Shown piece after piece: positions 35,195-47,379 of a stretch of DNA of 64,000 bases. Positions within the stretch are counted from its first letter, which is position 1; each line of letters starts with the position of its first letter. The translations under genes were made by a program, and so were the position numbers. The DNA comes from Bedellia somnulentella (Eukaryota; Arthropoda; Insecta; Lepidoptera; Bedelliidae): positions 12,742,873-12,806,872 of the forward strand of contig OY755173.1 in assembly GCA_963576735.1 (NCBI GenBank), in the 5' to 3' direction. The notes beneath the pieces are model-generated. The model was not told the DNA's origin, made no database searches, and worked only from the letters and a program-made list of their open reading frames with translations.

Positions 35195-35375
35195 AATTAC
35201 TAATTGGTGTAGCCCCGACCCGGGATTCGAACTCACGCCTGGCTGCATGAAAGGCGGTGTTCTACCCATAGAGCATCATGGTTATTTCATTTGGCGTTTT
35301 ATATTATACTCAACCGTTCATCCGCATATCCCCGAAGGGATTGGCAGAGGTAATAATACTTCTGAGCATCGCGTA
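35195..35375 (-). repeat. SINE B fragment: tRNA-like head plus tail segment
   Basis: Complement of a tRNA-like head: GGGATTCGAACTCACGCC is the B-box side and TCTACCCATAGAGCATCATG the A-box side (35195-35285). After about 35 bp comes the tail segment CATATCCCCGAAGGGATTGG (35330-35355). Confidence 0.65.
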
Positions 35376-35475
35376 TCCCAAAACACGAGAGTGAATGTAA
35401 TAAGAGATGAACAGGGCTAATTGGCGACGTATGAAACGGGTATGGAAGAATTATTTTGAGGGACTGTTTGAAAAA
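35367..35475 (+). pseudogene. RTE-type LINE ORF fragment, part 1
   Basis: Reads RDEQG..ATYETG..WKNYFEGLFEK in broken form, the linker between endonuclease and reverse transcriptase in RTE elements. It contains a stop (GGCTAATT) and small deletions. It resumes at 36134 after an inserted block and has a better-preserved inverted copy at 36604-36850. Confidence 0.6.
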
Positions 35476-35539
35476 TGTATGTAATGTATGACTGTAGATG
35501 CAGGAGTGTCACTAATGAAACATTTTTAATTCATGGGGA

Positions 35540-35925
35540 AACTCCCGGGATGCGTTAGGTATATTTTGTGACCTCACAAAAGCATTTGATTGTGTAAAAA
35601 AGCAAATCGCATTGATTAAACTTAAATCTTACGGTTTTGACGAGCAAGCACTGAAATTAATGGCATCATATCTTATTAAAATTTTGTGTACATATACTGT
35701 TGTACCTATTATGTAATATACTGTTAGTGTGTTTTTTGTGTATGCAATAAAGTGTTTAAATAAATAAAAATAAAAGAACTTTAAAGGTTGATATTAATAG
35801 AACTAAGTCGGAAGGATCAGAAATAGAGATGGGCGTTCCTCAGGGTTCTATGCATGGCCCATTACTGTTTCTGATTTACATAAATGATTTACCATTTATG
35901 GTAAAAAAGTATTCTGAGATAGTTA
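35540..35925 (+). pseudogene. Jockey/CR1-type reverse transcriptase fragment
   Basis: The first part reads ALGIFCDLTKAFDCVKKQIA.. (RT motif A, catalytic Asp). After an interruption at about 35670-35770 it reads EIEMGVPQGSMHGPLLFLIYI, motif B of RT. The YADD motif and beyond are lost in the TA microsatellite that follows. This is a different LINE clade from the RTE pieces around it. Confidence 0.7.
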
Positions 35926-35927
35926 TA

Positions 35928-35928
<1 letters not shown>

Positions 35929-35994
<66 letters not shown>
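35929..35994. repeat. (TA)n microsatellite
   Basis: About 33 TA units, directly following the reverse transcriptase fragment. Confidence 0.97.
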
Positions 35995-35997
<3 letters not shown>

Positions 35998-36133
35998 TCT
36001 TTGTTGCTTCTTCTCTTTACGAACACCTTCCGAAGCAACGGACTAATGATAAATTTAAAAAAAATTTACGTTCAAAAAATGTTAGTTGTTAACTTAATTT
36101 TGAAAAATAAACTTTTTGACTTATTTTTTTTAA

Positions 36134-36220
36134 AAGAAGATGCATCCATTTCTTCGCCAATCGACAGTAATGTTGATTAGAACGAAGAGATGGGTGACTT
36201 CAGTGGCAGTGAGATTAGTA
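36134..36220 (+). pseudogene. RTE-type LINE ORF fragment, part 2
   Basis: GAAGATGCATCCATTTCTTC to GGCAGTGAGATTAGTA continues the frame of 35367-35475. It matches the complement of 36640-36735 almost exactly, apart from a stop created in the Asp-Trp codons. Confidence 0.7.
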
Positions 36221-36222
36221 CG

Positions 36223-36477
36223 TACATACATACATACATACATATACTCACGGCTATAAATCCCTAGAAGGGGTAGCCAGAGCTAACGAATTAGAAATTC
36301 CTCAGCCACTTTTGGAAGTTGCGTGGGGAAAAGATGGTAAAATAAAGGTTGTTGGTGATGGGTCTCCAACCGCATCGCCCAAAAATACCTTAAAAGCCCC
36401 AATACCGTTAGTCGCCTCTTACGTACACCCACCGGAAGAAAAGGGGTAGTGCTATTCTAAGCCGACACTACACAGCA
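36223..36477 (-). mobile_element. SINE A copy
   Basis: Full-length and well preserved, with an ACAT-repeat tail at the left. It separates the two inverted RTE fragments. Confidence 0.88.
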
Positions 36478-36508
36478 AACACAGCATTGTCGGTAAATTG
36501 CGGCTATT

Positions 36509-36592
36509 CCCAGTAGTCTTACTCGATAGTCTTACCAGTAGGACTATTGGGATTTTTTGTCCCAGTAGTAAGACTACTGGGAATTATTTTCC
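36509..36592. repeat. short inverted and direct repeats of CCCAGTAGTCTTAC
   Basis: CCCAGTAGTCTTACTCG near 36510 and its complement AGTAAGACTACTGGG near 36578 can pair. A third, related block lies between them. The origin is unknown. Confidence 0.5.
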
Positions 36593-36599
36593 ATCCATG

Positions 36600-36850
36600 C
36601 ACATCATACCCTGCCGCCTTCCCTTCTTTTTATTGCTTTCATTATATCTTCCATACTAATCTCACTGCCACTGAAGTCAACCATCTCTTCGTTCCAATCA
36701 ACATTACTGTCGATTGGCGAAGAAATGGATGCATCCTCTTTTTCAAACAGTCCCTCAAAATAATTCTTCCATACCCGTTCCGTTTCATACGTCGCCAATT
36801 CACCCTGTTCATCTCTTATTACAATCACGCTCGTGTTTTGGGATACGCGA
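36600..36850 (-). pseudogene. RTE-type LINE ORF fragment, inverted copy
   Basis: A 74-codon open frame on the minus strand (36604-36828) reads VIRDEQGELATYETERVWKN, YFEGLFEKEDAS, WNEEMVDFSGSEISMEDIMK and AIKRREGG. This is the linker upstream of the reverse transcriptase domain in RTE LINEs. It is cut at both ends; the catalytic parts are absent. Its upstream flank (36850-36925) is a SINE B tail. Confidence 0.7.
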
Positions 36851-36928
36851 TGTTCAGAAGTATTATTACCTCTGCCAATCCCTTCGGGGATATTCGGCGT
36901 GAACGTTTATGTTATGTTTATATATGTT
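36836..36928 (+). repeat. SINE B tail fragment
   Basis: GATGTTCAGAAGTATTATTACCTC, CCCTTCGGGGATATTCGGCG and TGAACGTTTATGTTATG match the tail of 46383-46622. Confidence 0.7.
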
Positions 36929-37206
36929 AAGTATAGTCGATAATTACGAGAATGGTTCATCTTAAGAGTTGAATAAGAGTTCAAATGTTTCTTAATTATA
37001 TTCTTTGGATTGGAAAAAATACCCTTACAACAAGGAAGCTCCGTGTGAAAAAAGAGCAGTGAAACATGTAAAGATTTTTGTTCGTTTGGGACAGTATGTC
37101 GCATCCTACCCTAGTAAGGCAAGAAAACATAGATTATTATTATTATTCTACCACATACACTCACGGTTTAAAAAAACGCCCGTTTGTTTTCTACTTTCTA
37201 TGTTTA

Positions 37207-37373
37207 ATTTATCATTAGGTTGCTTGTCGTAAAATGGTAGGCGTTAATTTACGAAAGCTTCGTGAACCACATTGCCTAACAATCACTTAAAAACCCCCAA
37301 TACCTTTAGTTGCCTCGTTCGATACCCACGGGAAGAAATGGGTTCGTACTATTCTAAACCGATAGAACACCGG
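37207..37373 (-). repeat. SINE A head-half fragment, diverged
   Basis: Keeps AACCACATTGCCTAACAATC, CCCCCAATACCTTTAGTTGC and GGGTTCGTACTATTCTAAAC. The rest of 36929-38440 shows no gene. Confidence 0.65.
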
Positions 37374-38439
37374 AATGGTTCCCGAGTTGTGACAATATAA
37401 AAGTTCGCCATAGACAACAAATATGGGTATGTATCACTACGGCTCTACCTTAGTGTGAGTGTATATTTAACTGTATATAAGCGAAGGATACTATATAAGC
37501 GGACCACCCCAGCTTAACACGGATATCTTTCAAACAAAAAATGTAATCACTGCTCACCCCATCAAAAAATTCGAGTGATAATATATGCCCTTTAGCACTC
37601 CTGAATAGTGTGACTTTCTGATTGTGATAGATTTTTTATTGTTGATTTAGTGTTTCCACAGATTAGCCCTTCTGAATAAAGAATCAAAGTTACAAACTAT
37701 ATCTTTTTATCATGTTAGTGTAGATCTATCTGCATTGATTTCTTAGACGCCTACTGATTACATCCACGATGATCCTAATCATATGACTGTTGTTTGTTAT
37801 CACCATAGATGTATTATGCTATAATTACAGCAAATAATTTATTTATAATTAATGGTTATCATATCACCTACTATATCTTTTTTTTACTATAAAGTAAAAG
37901 TGGTAGATTAATCAATGCTTCTGAAACTCTTATTAACCCTTTATGGGAGTGTAATCGTAATTCTATGTATGTAGGATATTGATCTATATTAATATTTACT
38001 ACAAAGAATATTACGGACGTTTTACAGTCCGTGCTTACCCCGTTACCCCAAAGGCGCATAAGCATAACATTCTTAACAGACTTATTCAGGGACTGAGTAT
38101 TTCTAGTATGAGGTAGGTAATTTGTTTATAAGTACATTATTTCTTTGTTCTTGTTTCATTAAAGTTTTGTTTTAATTTTTCCTGCTCATATTGTTATGTA
38201 ATCGGCTACTATAACAACTACATAATATCTTACTTCAATTCAAGTATACTTTCCAATTGTAAGGTTCTGTTATTTACAATATGCTGATCTAGTACGTCTA
38301 GTTCAAACGATATGTAATTTTAAAAGAGTTCCGTCCGACTGATCTAACTGGAATATCCTACAAAAACGCATTGATTCCATCGTTCGTCGATGTCTTTTGA
38401 CTGTGGGTGTAGGATGTATTCGTTCTGCCCGCTATAATA

Positions 38440-38688
38440 GTAAGGCGAGCTCGCCGCCGCGCCGCCACCACACGACAACCGCTCAGCTCGCCGCCGCCGC
38501 GCGCCGCCATCACCATTGAGACCGCCACACCAAGCCATACTGAATACTTAAAAAAGTCAGTCTCTCTCAGGCCGCGGCGCTGCGTATGCATAGCTATCGG
38601 TGGCACGCTATCTGAACAGAATAATTTTGGTTCGGTTGTGATAAGTGTTTGTGCAGTATTATCTTCACCGACAGACTTGGAATAAAGG
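38440..38688 (+). promoter_or_regulatory. GC-rich promoter and 5' UTR of the MARVEL gene
   Basis: A GC-rich block (38445-38520, repeats of GCCGCC) precedes TCAGTC at 38557-38562, which fits the arthropod initiator. The following 130 nt would be 5' UTR leading to the ATG at 38689. No TATA box was seen at the right distance. Open frames on the minus strand here are products of the GC-rich sequence. Confidence 0.5.
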
Positions 38689-38841
38689 ATGATGGCACCC
38701 GAGACAGTTGTAACGGTGGACCACAACAAGCCGTCGCCGCAACAGGCACCTCCGCAGCAGCAGCAAGGTGCGCTCGATTGGATCAAAATCAACGTTGACT
38801 ATTTCAAAACCCCTCCCGGTATATTGAAAATTATAGAACTG
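38689..38841 (+). CDS. MARVEL-domain (CMTM-like) membrane protein, coding exon 1
   Basis: Encodes residues 1-51, beginning with two methionines (ATGATG). The cytosolic N-terminus is rich in Pro and Gln (KPSPQQAPPQQQQ), followed by WIKINVDYFKTPPGILKIIEL, which leads into the first membrane span. The exon ends in phase 0 at a consensus GTAAGT. The gene continues at 52431, 52979 and 53998 for a total of 171 residues. Four predicted spans and the PPGILKIIEL start are typical of CKLF-like MARVEL proteins, which act in membrane apposition and vesicle trafficking. The exact orthologue is not identified. Confidence 0.9.
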
Positions 38842-41800
38842 GTAAGTTGATCATGTTTTATTCTTACTTTATATAACAAATTCGCCGGAAAGCCGAGCTA
38901 TTTATCTGTGTTCTGTCTGACACACATATTTCACGGAATTGTGTTTACTCAAATGTTTAATTAGATTCTAATTTTGATTAAGTGTTAACAAATAGTTTTA
39001 GTTTATATCATTTTGTTTAATAATGTTAGATGAAATTTTGAAACGTAATGCTTCCGGTATACCCAGATAGCACAGGCTAGCAGAGAAACAGGTACAAATG
39101 TAAAGAACTTTAAGTAGCACGTACGTGTAATTAATGTTATGCAGTCTTAGCATTAAAATGATGGAGGTCGTGCGTGGTTCAGATGCATTTTGTTGCTGGA
39201 ATGGCTTGGTGTCGTCACGCTCGAGGTCACACCGTTTGCGGAGGTGTACTGTGATTTGTCTTCGCTGCAAACATATCAAGATTTATTTCTTTATCCGTGT
39301 AATAAAATAGTGGTCCACTTGCAAGTTACAACTGAGAATCATCTGATGTATGAGGTATCTTCGTGTTTTTGGTTTTTAATCCATCATGAAGAATCTTTTG
39401 GCAGTGCGAAGCCTTTCCAATAAATGGACAGCCAAAAAATCACAATTTTTGCGTGCAATATTTTTATAAGAATAATTCCTAGTAATCTTAATCGTAAATT
39501 ACTTCAGTATTTCCCAGAACTGTTTGTGATAAAACAATAAATAATGGCAAGCCCTTGCCAAAACTGCGTGACACAAAATAATACAACAGAGCGTCAAATT
39601 CGTCTGCTTAGTACATAGCCCATGTTGATATATATTGATTAAATTTATTAATGTAATTTTTTGTCTCTACCATGATCAAGCTTCTACCAATTCAGTCCAT
39701 GGTGAACTATGGTAGATAATAAATTCCTAGCAAGGATGAATGTTGATGATCGATTCTGTCTACTACCCCGTTAGTTAGCAAGAGCTTAAAAAGTTACGTG
39801 CATAATTTATTTATATAGAAAGTTATTCTCTTGGATTCGTGTATCATTATGCAAGAGACGATAATTTGTCAAAAATGGTTTCTACTCACAACAGTAAGAA
39901 ATATATTGTGTCATTTTTGGTTAGGTAATCGCAAACCTTTAAGAAAAATTAAGTCTCATCCTTTCAAAGAAATCAGTATTTTCTTTTGCAAAACCATATA
40001 CTAATAAATTTTATAATAACTTTTACGATTTCTCTAGATGTTGATTAGTTAATTTTATACTCAAGCATAGAACAGACTATCCATTGTTGTGTTTCCGCTT
40101 AAGGAGTCATCTGGAGCATATGACCTGGCCGACCCTATTAAACCAACATGAGGTTCAATTATAATTTGATCACATACTGGCAAAGGGCACGAAAGAGGAC
40201 CTCTTACATAGACCCGCTGACCGTAGTTAACAAGAGTCTACTTCCTCTTTTTTTCAATTATTATTTCTTAATAAAGTAACATTCGCTGATGACCCCTCGT
40301 ATTTTATTTAGGTCTAAAATATCAGGACTTTTTTCAACAAAAAATAATACTAAACTTAACTTAAACTAAACTTTTTTGACTATATAATTTGGCAGGCTTA
40401 CACAGTTTCCAAGTATATAATATAAATATTATTAATATAAAAATACAAAAACAAAGGTGATAAACAATGGATATCATAGATGTATGGTACCATGAGACAT
40501 TTATATATGTAGTTATTTTATTGAAATTAGACAGAACTCATGTTTTTTGTACAGCCTAACTCACGATTAGTTATAGCAAGGATTACTTTCCCGCGAGTTA
40601 GACGGACGCATTTAGTTTTTATTGGAATATGATTGGGTGAAAGTTTGTTGAAAGAAAGTAGTTTTGCCGTCATGTCGCACGAAGTCCGGTCCTTCTGTAT
40701 GGAAGGCCGCACTTCGAAATCGTTCGCCTGGTGTTTTAAAGAGAGGGGATATTCTACATTTATTTTGATATTTGAGTATATTTATTGGTTCCAGTATTTA
40801 ACTTTTTTTTATCGTTTCACATACCGAGGTTTCTGAGGGGATTATTGACTACGCTCATTTTGTGGAATATTTAATAAAAGTATATATTTTTTAAACAATA
40901 GCAACAAATCAAGTTCTTATTTTCTAATAAAGGCTGGTAAATCTCAGTACTACACAAAATTTCCTCCATCGTATTTTCTGTACAAAAGTCTAATAGATAG
41001 TTCGTTCGATAAAAGTTTTACAGAATAATTAATTAACATTTAATCAATGTGAAAACTTTTGAATTCCTTGTTTTAAAAAAGATGACAAAATTTAAGCGTA
41101 GTAAATTATTAATCAAAATAAAGTTAAAATTTCGAGGCAAACTAAATAAATAGCGAGTTAAGGTATGATAAACACGACTAATTCATTTATAACTTAATAA
41201 AGTAAATTTCCTAAAACGTAGCGTATAATGTTTATTTAGTATTGACATAGCAGCTACTCGATCGCGTGGAATGTCTGTCGGTATTGTAATTGTAATGCGA
41301 CGTAATCTTATAACACACTCCCCATTGCCGACTGTGTAATGCTGTAGTCAGCTATATTTATCGGACGCTAGACAATGCGCTCGGCTATTTTCGGATGAAA
41401 TGGACACGCTGTTCCTTGTTTATAATTTAACCTTATACCATGTATTAAAATTATCAAACATCCATTGAATCGCTGTGCTTAATACGAGTATTTTATAATT
41501 TAATTATCTTAACTGTAGCCTAGGCGGACCTACAAAATAACTTTAAAGGTACCATGGTACACGATCATTACACCTATGCTAAGAGGATTGTCACTAGATC
41601 TATCCATGTACTTACTTAATTCATTGACCCACCTTAATTGAATAAGTCATGTGTCATATGAATTGTCTCTGGAGTTCTTGAATACCACGTCAATTATGCC
41701 TAAATGGTTCAATTAGGGGATTTATTACAACAGTACACGTATTGGAATAATTATGCCTTTCATTAAAGTATTACATCACGGCTACAGGCAAACACAAACG

Positions 41801-43685
41801 TAATTTTTGAGCTAAATATATACTCAGGTATTATTTTTTCGTCCCAGCATTTTTTGTTTCATTTCAGCCGAAGCTATTTGGTGTTGTTTATTACGGTTTG
41901 AGCTGAGCGCAACGTGATGGGCAGCTGCACGGATTTTTTTGGTGCATCATAGCTTTGTATCTGCGTATTTCGAACACCCTCAGTTAAATCCGTGTGAATG
42001 AAACGTTTACGTTCACCCTTCGAAATGGGGAATGGGGAGTAGTGTCTGTTTGAGGTATTGAATAAGATCGAAAGAGAATGGCTCGTAATCGTAACACTAT
42101 ACGATCGATGAAATTAATCTTCTGCTCGGTAATTGGGTAAACAGTGAAGTGTGACGATGATAATTCGCGTAACGTCGGTCAGAACGAGGTCGAAGAAATC
42201 GAAACCACTTTCATTGCGATGGGTATTATACTGATTCATATTGGCAATGATTAATGCACTAGTTATTTATAATGCCATCTTTGATAATTTAATCATCCGC
42301 TGTTTCATATTCCCGATTACGCTTATCTACGTTGAGTCGTACTTATCCAATATTATGACTCAAAACACAATGAGCTTTGCCATCTTTCAATTGTTGATAT
42401 TTCTTTATCAAGCATGTTTACTTCTGGGAATATTCGATACGATATCTCATACGTTCTTTAATTTTAATATTAATCCAATTTTTTACTAAATAAAATTGAT
42501 TATTTTGGAAAAATGCTTGGACGTAGCGTACGTCGTCGTAGATTGGTTGACAGTAGATATTAAATACTAAAGTAAATTCAAATACAACCATAGTTAAGCA
42601 AGAAATACGGAGGATCAACAAAGCAGATTACCTCGTTCAATCTTTACTTAACCCAGAGCAGATTACTATTTATAGAAAGTACTAACTTTAAAATCACAGC
42701 ATCTTACCAACTTACCATCATAATGTTTTAGGAATGTATTTGTTGTGTTACCACTAATCTTACTATTGGTAGTAAGACGGAGGATAAATTCACTACCCGC
42801 TTTTGGCATTATACTTCGAATTTTTTCGAATAAAGTGGTGAAAACGCAGTTATTTTTCATTCAAATTACATATATTGAATTAAACTACCAGGGAAGAATA
42901 AGTTGCACGCTGTGTAGGTATAAAAGATCCTTGAAGAAGACTTGACCACCACCTTAGTATTGAATGTTTGCGGTTTCCTATACGCTTTGAATAGCTACAT
43001 CCCCTCTCTTCCGGTGAGTGTCATACGAGGCTACTAATGAGGTATTTTTTTTGTTGATGTTTAGTCATGACGAAATCTTACGAATGATTGAAGAGGTGCA
43101 ATCATGCATAAGAGGGAATCTATTTCCCGTCTTCCTACAATTGACACTGGTGGACAAGATTAAAAAAATGCAATCTCACTACTTACTACCATTAGGAAGA
43201 TCAGTAGATAAGGACAGTACATTGTTATTTTTAGCACCATATAAAATTAAGAAGGATACCGATTGGCCTTAATTTTTTAATTGTTTTATTTACTTTGCCA
43301 TCACAGCACTTTTAATCTAACTAATAAAAATAATTACAAGTTTATATATGTCGCAGGTATATTGTCAAAGCCGTGATATTACAATTTCACTAGTGATATT
43401 ATAATTAAACGGTAGATTGTCATTCGACTTCATTTCTTACAATTTAACTGCCTATTTTTAGTGATATTGTAATTTCACGGCGACACTATAGTGATATTGT
43501 AATAAATCTAGTTAAATCATGAACGAAGTTGGCAGTGGGAGAAGTCGAGCGTTCTGATTGGTAAATTTTTTTCGACGCCATTTTCAAAACAATAATAGTG
43601 CATAGCGGTTAGTGTGCAGTTTAACATCTGATATTATTGTTAAAATAGTGTTTTGTTTGTTTTCAAACGTATTTTATTTTTCAAA

Positions 43686-44183
43686 ATGTGTGACGGAGAA
43701 CTTTTGGATGTATTGGAAACTTCATGTTCATTAATACGTAATGAAAAACAATGTGAAATCGTATCACGAGAAGATTTTAATACAGAGCTACAAAAATATT
43801 ACAGTGAGCAATCAGATAAAACAAAAAAACCTGAATGGAATTTTAGCAGGATTTCGCAGGTAATAAATTCAATACAAGAATACAAATCACGCAAGATACA
43901 AAAACTGAAGACCACTAATCAGCAATATCACTATGCATCAAAATATGATGTTCTGGACGTGGGAAAAGAACAAATATTAATTATGAAGCGCAAAACTGTT
44001 TCGTCTCCACTAATACAAATGATACCTAGTGAAAAATATTATGATATTTTAATGGACGTACATGTAGCTACAGGTCACTGTGGGCGCGATAAAATAATAT
44101 ATTCTCTTAGATGGGCATGTAAAAAAAATAATGTATTGTGCAACTCCAAATGCCACAAAGCTGCAGATTGCAAAAATAAGTAG
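43686..44183 (+). CDS. truncated integrase-like protein with HHCC zinc-binding region
   Basis: A 165-codon open frame from the ATG at 43686 (an in-frame ATG also exists at 43653; the later one has the better context AAAATGTG). It starts MCDGELLDVLETSCSLI and is Lys-rich in the middle (EYKSRKIQKLK). It contains ILIMKRKTVSSPLIQMIPSE and then MDVHVATGHCGRDKIIYSLR. The H-x4-H followed by G-[HR]-D/K.. and later LCNSKC matches the zinc-binding N-terminus of retroviral-type integrases as seen in Ginger transposons and domesticated relatives. The catalytic DDE core that should follow is absent: the frame stops at 44181-44183 just after the cysteines. It is therefore a stub, possibly able to bind DNA but not to transpose. 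Confidence 0.65.
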   Translation: MCDGELLDVLETSCSLIRNEKQCEIVSREDFNTELQKYYSEQSDKTKKPEWNFSRISQVINSIQEYKSRKIQKLKTTNQQYHYASKYDVLDVGKEQILIMKRKTVSSPLIQMIPSEKYYDILMDVHVATGHCGRDKIIYSLRWACKKNNVLCNSKCHKAADCKNK

Positions 44184-44300
44184 ATATTATATTCTGGATG
44201 AAAATAATAGCTATTTTTTTATGTAGCCTGTATTACAGTGTCCCACTCTGGGCAAAAGCTGCTATATTTCATGATTATTTGATTTCATGATTTGTGATTT

Positions 44301-44546
44301 AGCCGTGTAGTGTCGGCTTAGAATAACACTACCCCATTTCTACCCGTGGGTGATCGTAAGAGGCGACTAAGGGTACAGGGGCTTATTAAGTGATTTTTGG
44401 GCGATGTGGTTGGAGACCCGTCACCAAAAACATTTATTATTACTATCTTTTCCCCAATCAACTTCCAAAAGTGGCTGAGGAATTTTTCATTCCAAAGCTC
44501 TGGCTACCCCGTTAAGGGATTTATAGCCGTGAGTATATGTATGTAG
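44301..44546 (+). mobile_element. SINE A copy inside the Ginger-like element
   Basis: Plus-sense: begins GCCGTGTAGTGTCGGCTTAG and ends GGGATTTATAGCCGTGAGTA followed by TATGTATG. It lies downstream of the integrase-like frame and is younger than the host element. It most resembles 19294-19580. Confidence 0.88.
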
Positions 44547-45544
44547 TATTCTAAATGAAATATAATATACATTACCGGAGATCGAAAAATAAATTAATAT
44601 GTATGTGTTAAATAATTATGTATGTGTTATAGCATTTGTCATATTATTTAATACTTCATGATTTAAGATTTTATATGCCAGTCGTACAAAAAAGTTTACA
44701 GTGTATTTAAACGCGTCTATTTACTTATAACTCTATGATTGCAAAAATGAAACTCAAAACGGACCAATCAAAGACGGTCTCGTAATCTAACGACCAGTGA
44801 AATTGTCAAATTATCATTGCCCTGCAATATCACTATAGTGTCGCCGTGAAATTACAATATCACTAAAAATAGGCAGTTAAATTGTAAGAAATGAAGTCGA
44901 ATGACAATCTACCGTTTAATCATAATATCACTAGTGAAATTGTAATATCACGGCTTTGACAATATACCTGCGACATATATAAGAGACACCCAACCATAAT
45001 ACATGACGTTACCTCAGGCTGCCTCAAATCGGGAGCTGAATCTAAAAATATGTCTATAGTTTTGTTAGAAATTTGACGATTAGCGTACCATTACCAACTT
45101 AGTTGGCCTAAGCCAAAAGGTTGAGATCGTTTTTATTATACTCGTGACTGGGCACTCTAACTACCCTTCCATTTACACCTTTTCTTATATTTCTTGACTT
45201 TTACTTTGTTGTTGATATCACGGCAACGACGTACTCTTGATCTAATAAGATTTATAATGTAAAACATGGAAACTTCAATTGTAAGTATGAGCGGTCTTTG
45301 TTAGTGCAAAGTAAAGACAATGTGTTGTAGTATCTTAGCAAAGTACAGTTGTCGCCCATCCCAGCGCGTCCAATGTTCACAAGTAGGAAGTGTGGGGTAC
45401 GGCAGCCATTGACCTCGTATAGCACGTGCTTACAGGACGGTAATCTACATCGATGTTCTACTATGAGTATTAGCTGCGTAAATTTAAATGAATGTATCCA
45501 TGGTGTTTGAAGTATATCGCGTACCAAGAAATCTGTAAATCGAA

Positions 45545-45650
45545 GATGTTTTTTTTATTAAAGAGGTTTGTCAGGATCGTACGAACTGGCGATCGATAGT
45601 CTCTGCCTACCCCAATGGGAACTAATGGCGTGAGTATATGTATGTATCTT
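45545..45650 (+). repeat. LINE 3' end fragment
   Basis: GATCGTACGAACTGGCGATC, TAGTCTCTGCCTACCCCAAT and GGCGTGAGTATATGTATGTA match the 3' end at 3145-3230. The tail here is the TATG type seen in SINE A. Confidence 0.65.
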
Positions 45651-46382
45651 TTTTTGCCTCTTTTTAGGGTTAGCTAATAAATCCATTTATTCAAAAACCG
45701 ATCAGAGGTATATCCTGCTAAACTGAGATTTCTCAAAATTCGTTAAGAATAAAATTTAACTGCCCCTAGCCATGATCATCGTCATTTCTTCTAGTGGAAT
45801 GCTTATCTCTTGAATCTTGAGTGCGCAATATTTCAAATCCATAGCCACTTAAGTAGCTCTTTGTGCTGTGTCTAGGACCTACGGATTTCTTACGTGGATT
45901 CATGTCAAAAGTAAGTTTTCCTGATCCTTTTTGGGTGATTTTAAAAGTTTATACATTGTCATGAGAGTAACTAGTTTAATATTTATTAGCTATGTCGTGG
46001 ATGTCCCTAGGCAGTCACACCTGCCTAACCTACTTAATTACCTAATAACTAATATTGGTATGGAAAGTAATGTAATTATTTGCATTACATGGAAAGTGTG
46101 CCTCACGCGCGTCCCATGTTTGGCGCGGTTGGCCCGTTGGCCCGTGGGTGTAGTTTGCTCCACGTTCGGCGAACACCATAACTAACTTGCCACTTTCGCA
46201 GTAAACGCACCTTTATATGTACATGTATGTATGTGTATGTATGTACTATCACGTGTAATGTTGGTAAAATGATAGTTTTATTATATATTCTTTATATCAC
46301 TTCAGTCGATAAAATTCGTATGATATAAATGTGAATATATTATTTTATTGCAACGTTTACTATTATAAACTTTAATCTTTTA

Positions 46383-46622
46383 ACGGTGAGGGAAAACATC
46401 GTGAGGAAACCCACATGGCTGAGTCGTACTTAGTCATGTGACAGTGTATTCGTACAAAACGGCGATAGGCCTGCCCCCTATCACGTGAGTACACTGTCCA
46501 TGCAAAAACGTGGGTACTCTGAACACCAGGTGACAAAGTCACGTGATGTTCAGAAGTATTAGTACCTCTGCCAACCCCTTCGGGGATATTCGGCGTGAAC
46601 GTTTATGTTATGTTATGTTAAT
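46383..46622 (+). mobile_element. SINE B copy, head missing
   Basis: Reads ACGGTGAGGGAAAACATCGT, GCCCCCTATCACGTGAGTAC, GTGGGTACTCTGAACACCAG, then CCTCTGCCAACCCCTTCGGG, GATATTCGGCGTGAACG and a tail of GTTAT repeats. This is the best copy for the body and tail. The tRNA-like head present at 62334 is missing. Confidence 0.8.
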
Positions 46623-47379
46623 CTTTTTGTTTTAGTAAGAGAGGAAAACAAAGAGCGTACGAAATGATTTTTGTATTTTTGATGTATTTTAGATTTAATG
46701 TATTTTTTTATATCCTTGTTCCTTTAAACTGTAAGCGGCAGTGTCCCCACCAAAGTTGGAAACTAGTTGATACAATTAACGGCTGTCAGGTGTGATTTTA
46801 TTACTCTCTTAAAACTATAAATACATCTTGAGAGTGTTATCCATGGAGTGTTATCTCCAATATTAAGTTTAATGTAAGGTTGTAGAATGAAAGTTTCTAA
46901 AATTATTATTTTGCTTTTTAGTTTAGGTTTTATCTTATTTTATATATTTTTCAAGGGTCCCGGCTGAAAATCAGCTTGCATAAAAGCTAAAACTCTAGTG
47001 TACATATGCTGAGTCGGCGCCTTTTTGGCTCTCATTGTGTGTAATTTGTGCGATTGTTGTATTTACATGTTGTATCATATGACGGACTGAATAAGGTTTT
47101 TTTTACTTTTTTTTATTACGAAAGTCAACTTACATGGGACCAATAAAACTCCAACACTAACGGCAGCTAATTAATCCTTGTTTAGTTTTAATAATCTGTA
47201 TATGACCCATAACATTGTTACTTCCCTCTTAGTGACTTTAAATTATAAATTCGGAAATACATCTACATATTACTGTATGAGCAAATACTTTGCCTTTATG
47301 ATAATGTCATATGACAGCGGTCGTCTATGCATATTTTCTCAAAGCATATATTAGCAAAAGGATGTCACTGTAGCAACCT

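Larger units (their letters stand above)
43349..44975. mobile_element. Ginger-like DNA transposon, long inverted ends
   Basis: Ends TGTCGCAGGTATATTGTCAA at the left and the complement at the right (ending 44975). The inverted ends extend about 155 bp (43349-43503 and 44822-44975) and contain repeated GTGATATTxxAATTTCAC units. TATA (or TATATA) flanks both sides. It carries an integrase-related gene (43686-44183) and a later SINE A insertion (44301-44546). Terminal TGT..ACA ends, a 4 bp duplication and a gypsy-type integrase N-terminus fit the Ginger group of transposons. Confidence 0.7.

Noticed and set aside
38344..38792. Minus-strand frames rich in Ala, Gly and Arg
   Set aside because: They are the complement of the GC-rich promoter and first coding exon of the MARVEL gene.
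43018..43272. 84-codon frame next to the Ginger-like element
   Set aside because: Lies outside the element's ends, has no recognisable domain and no regulatory signals.
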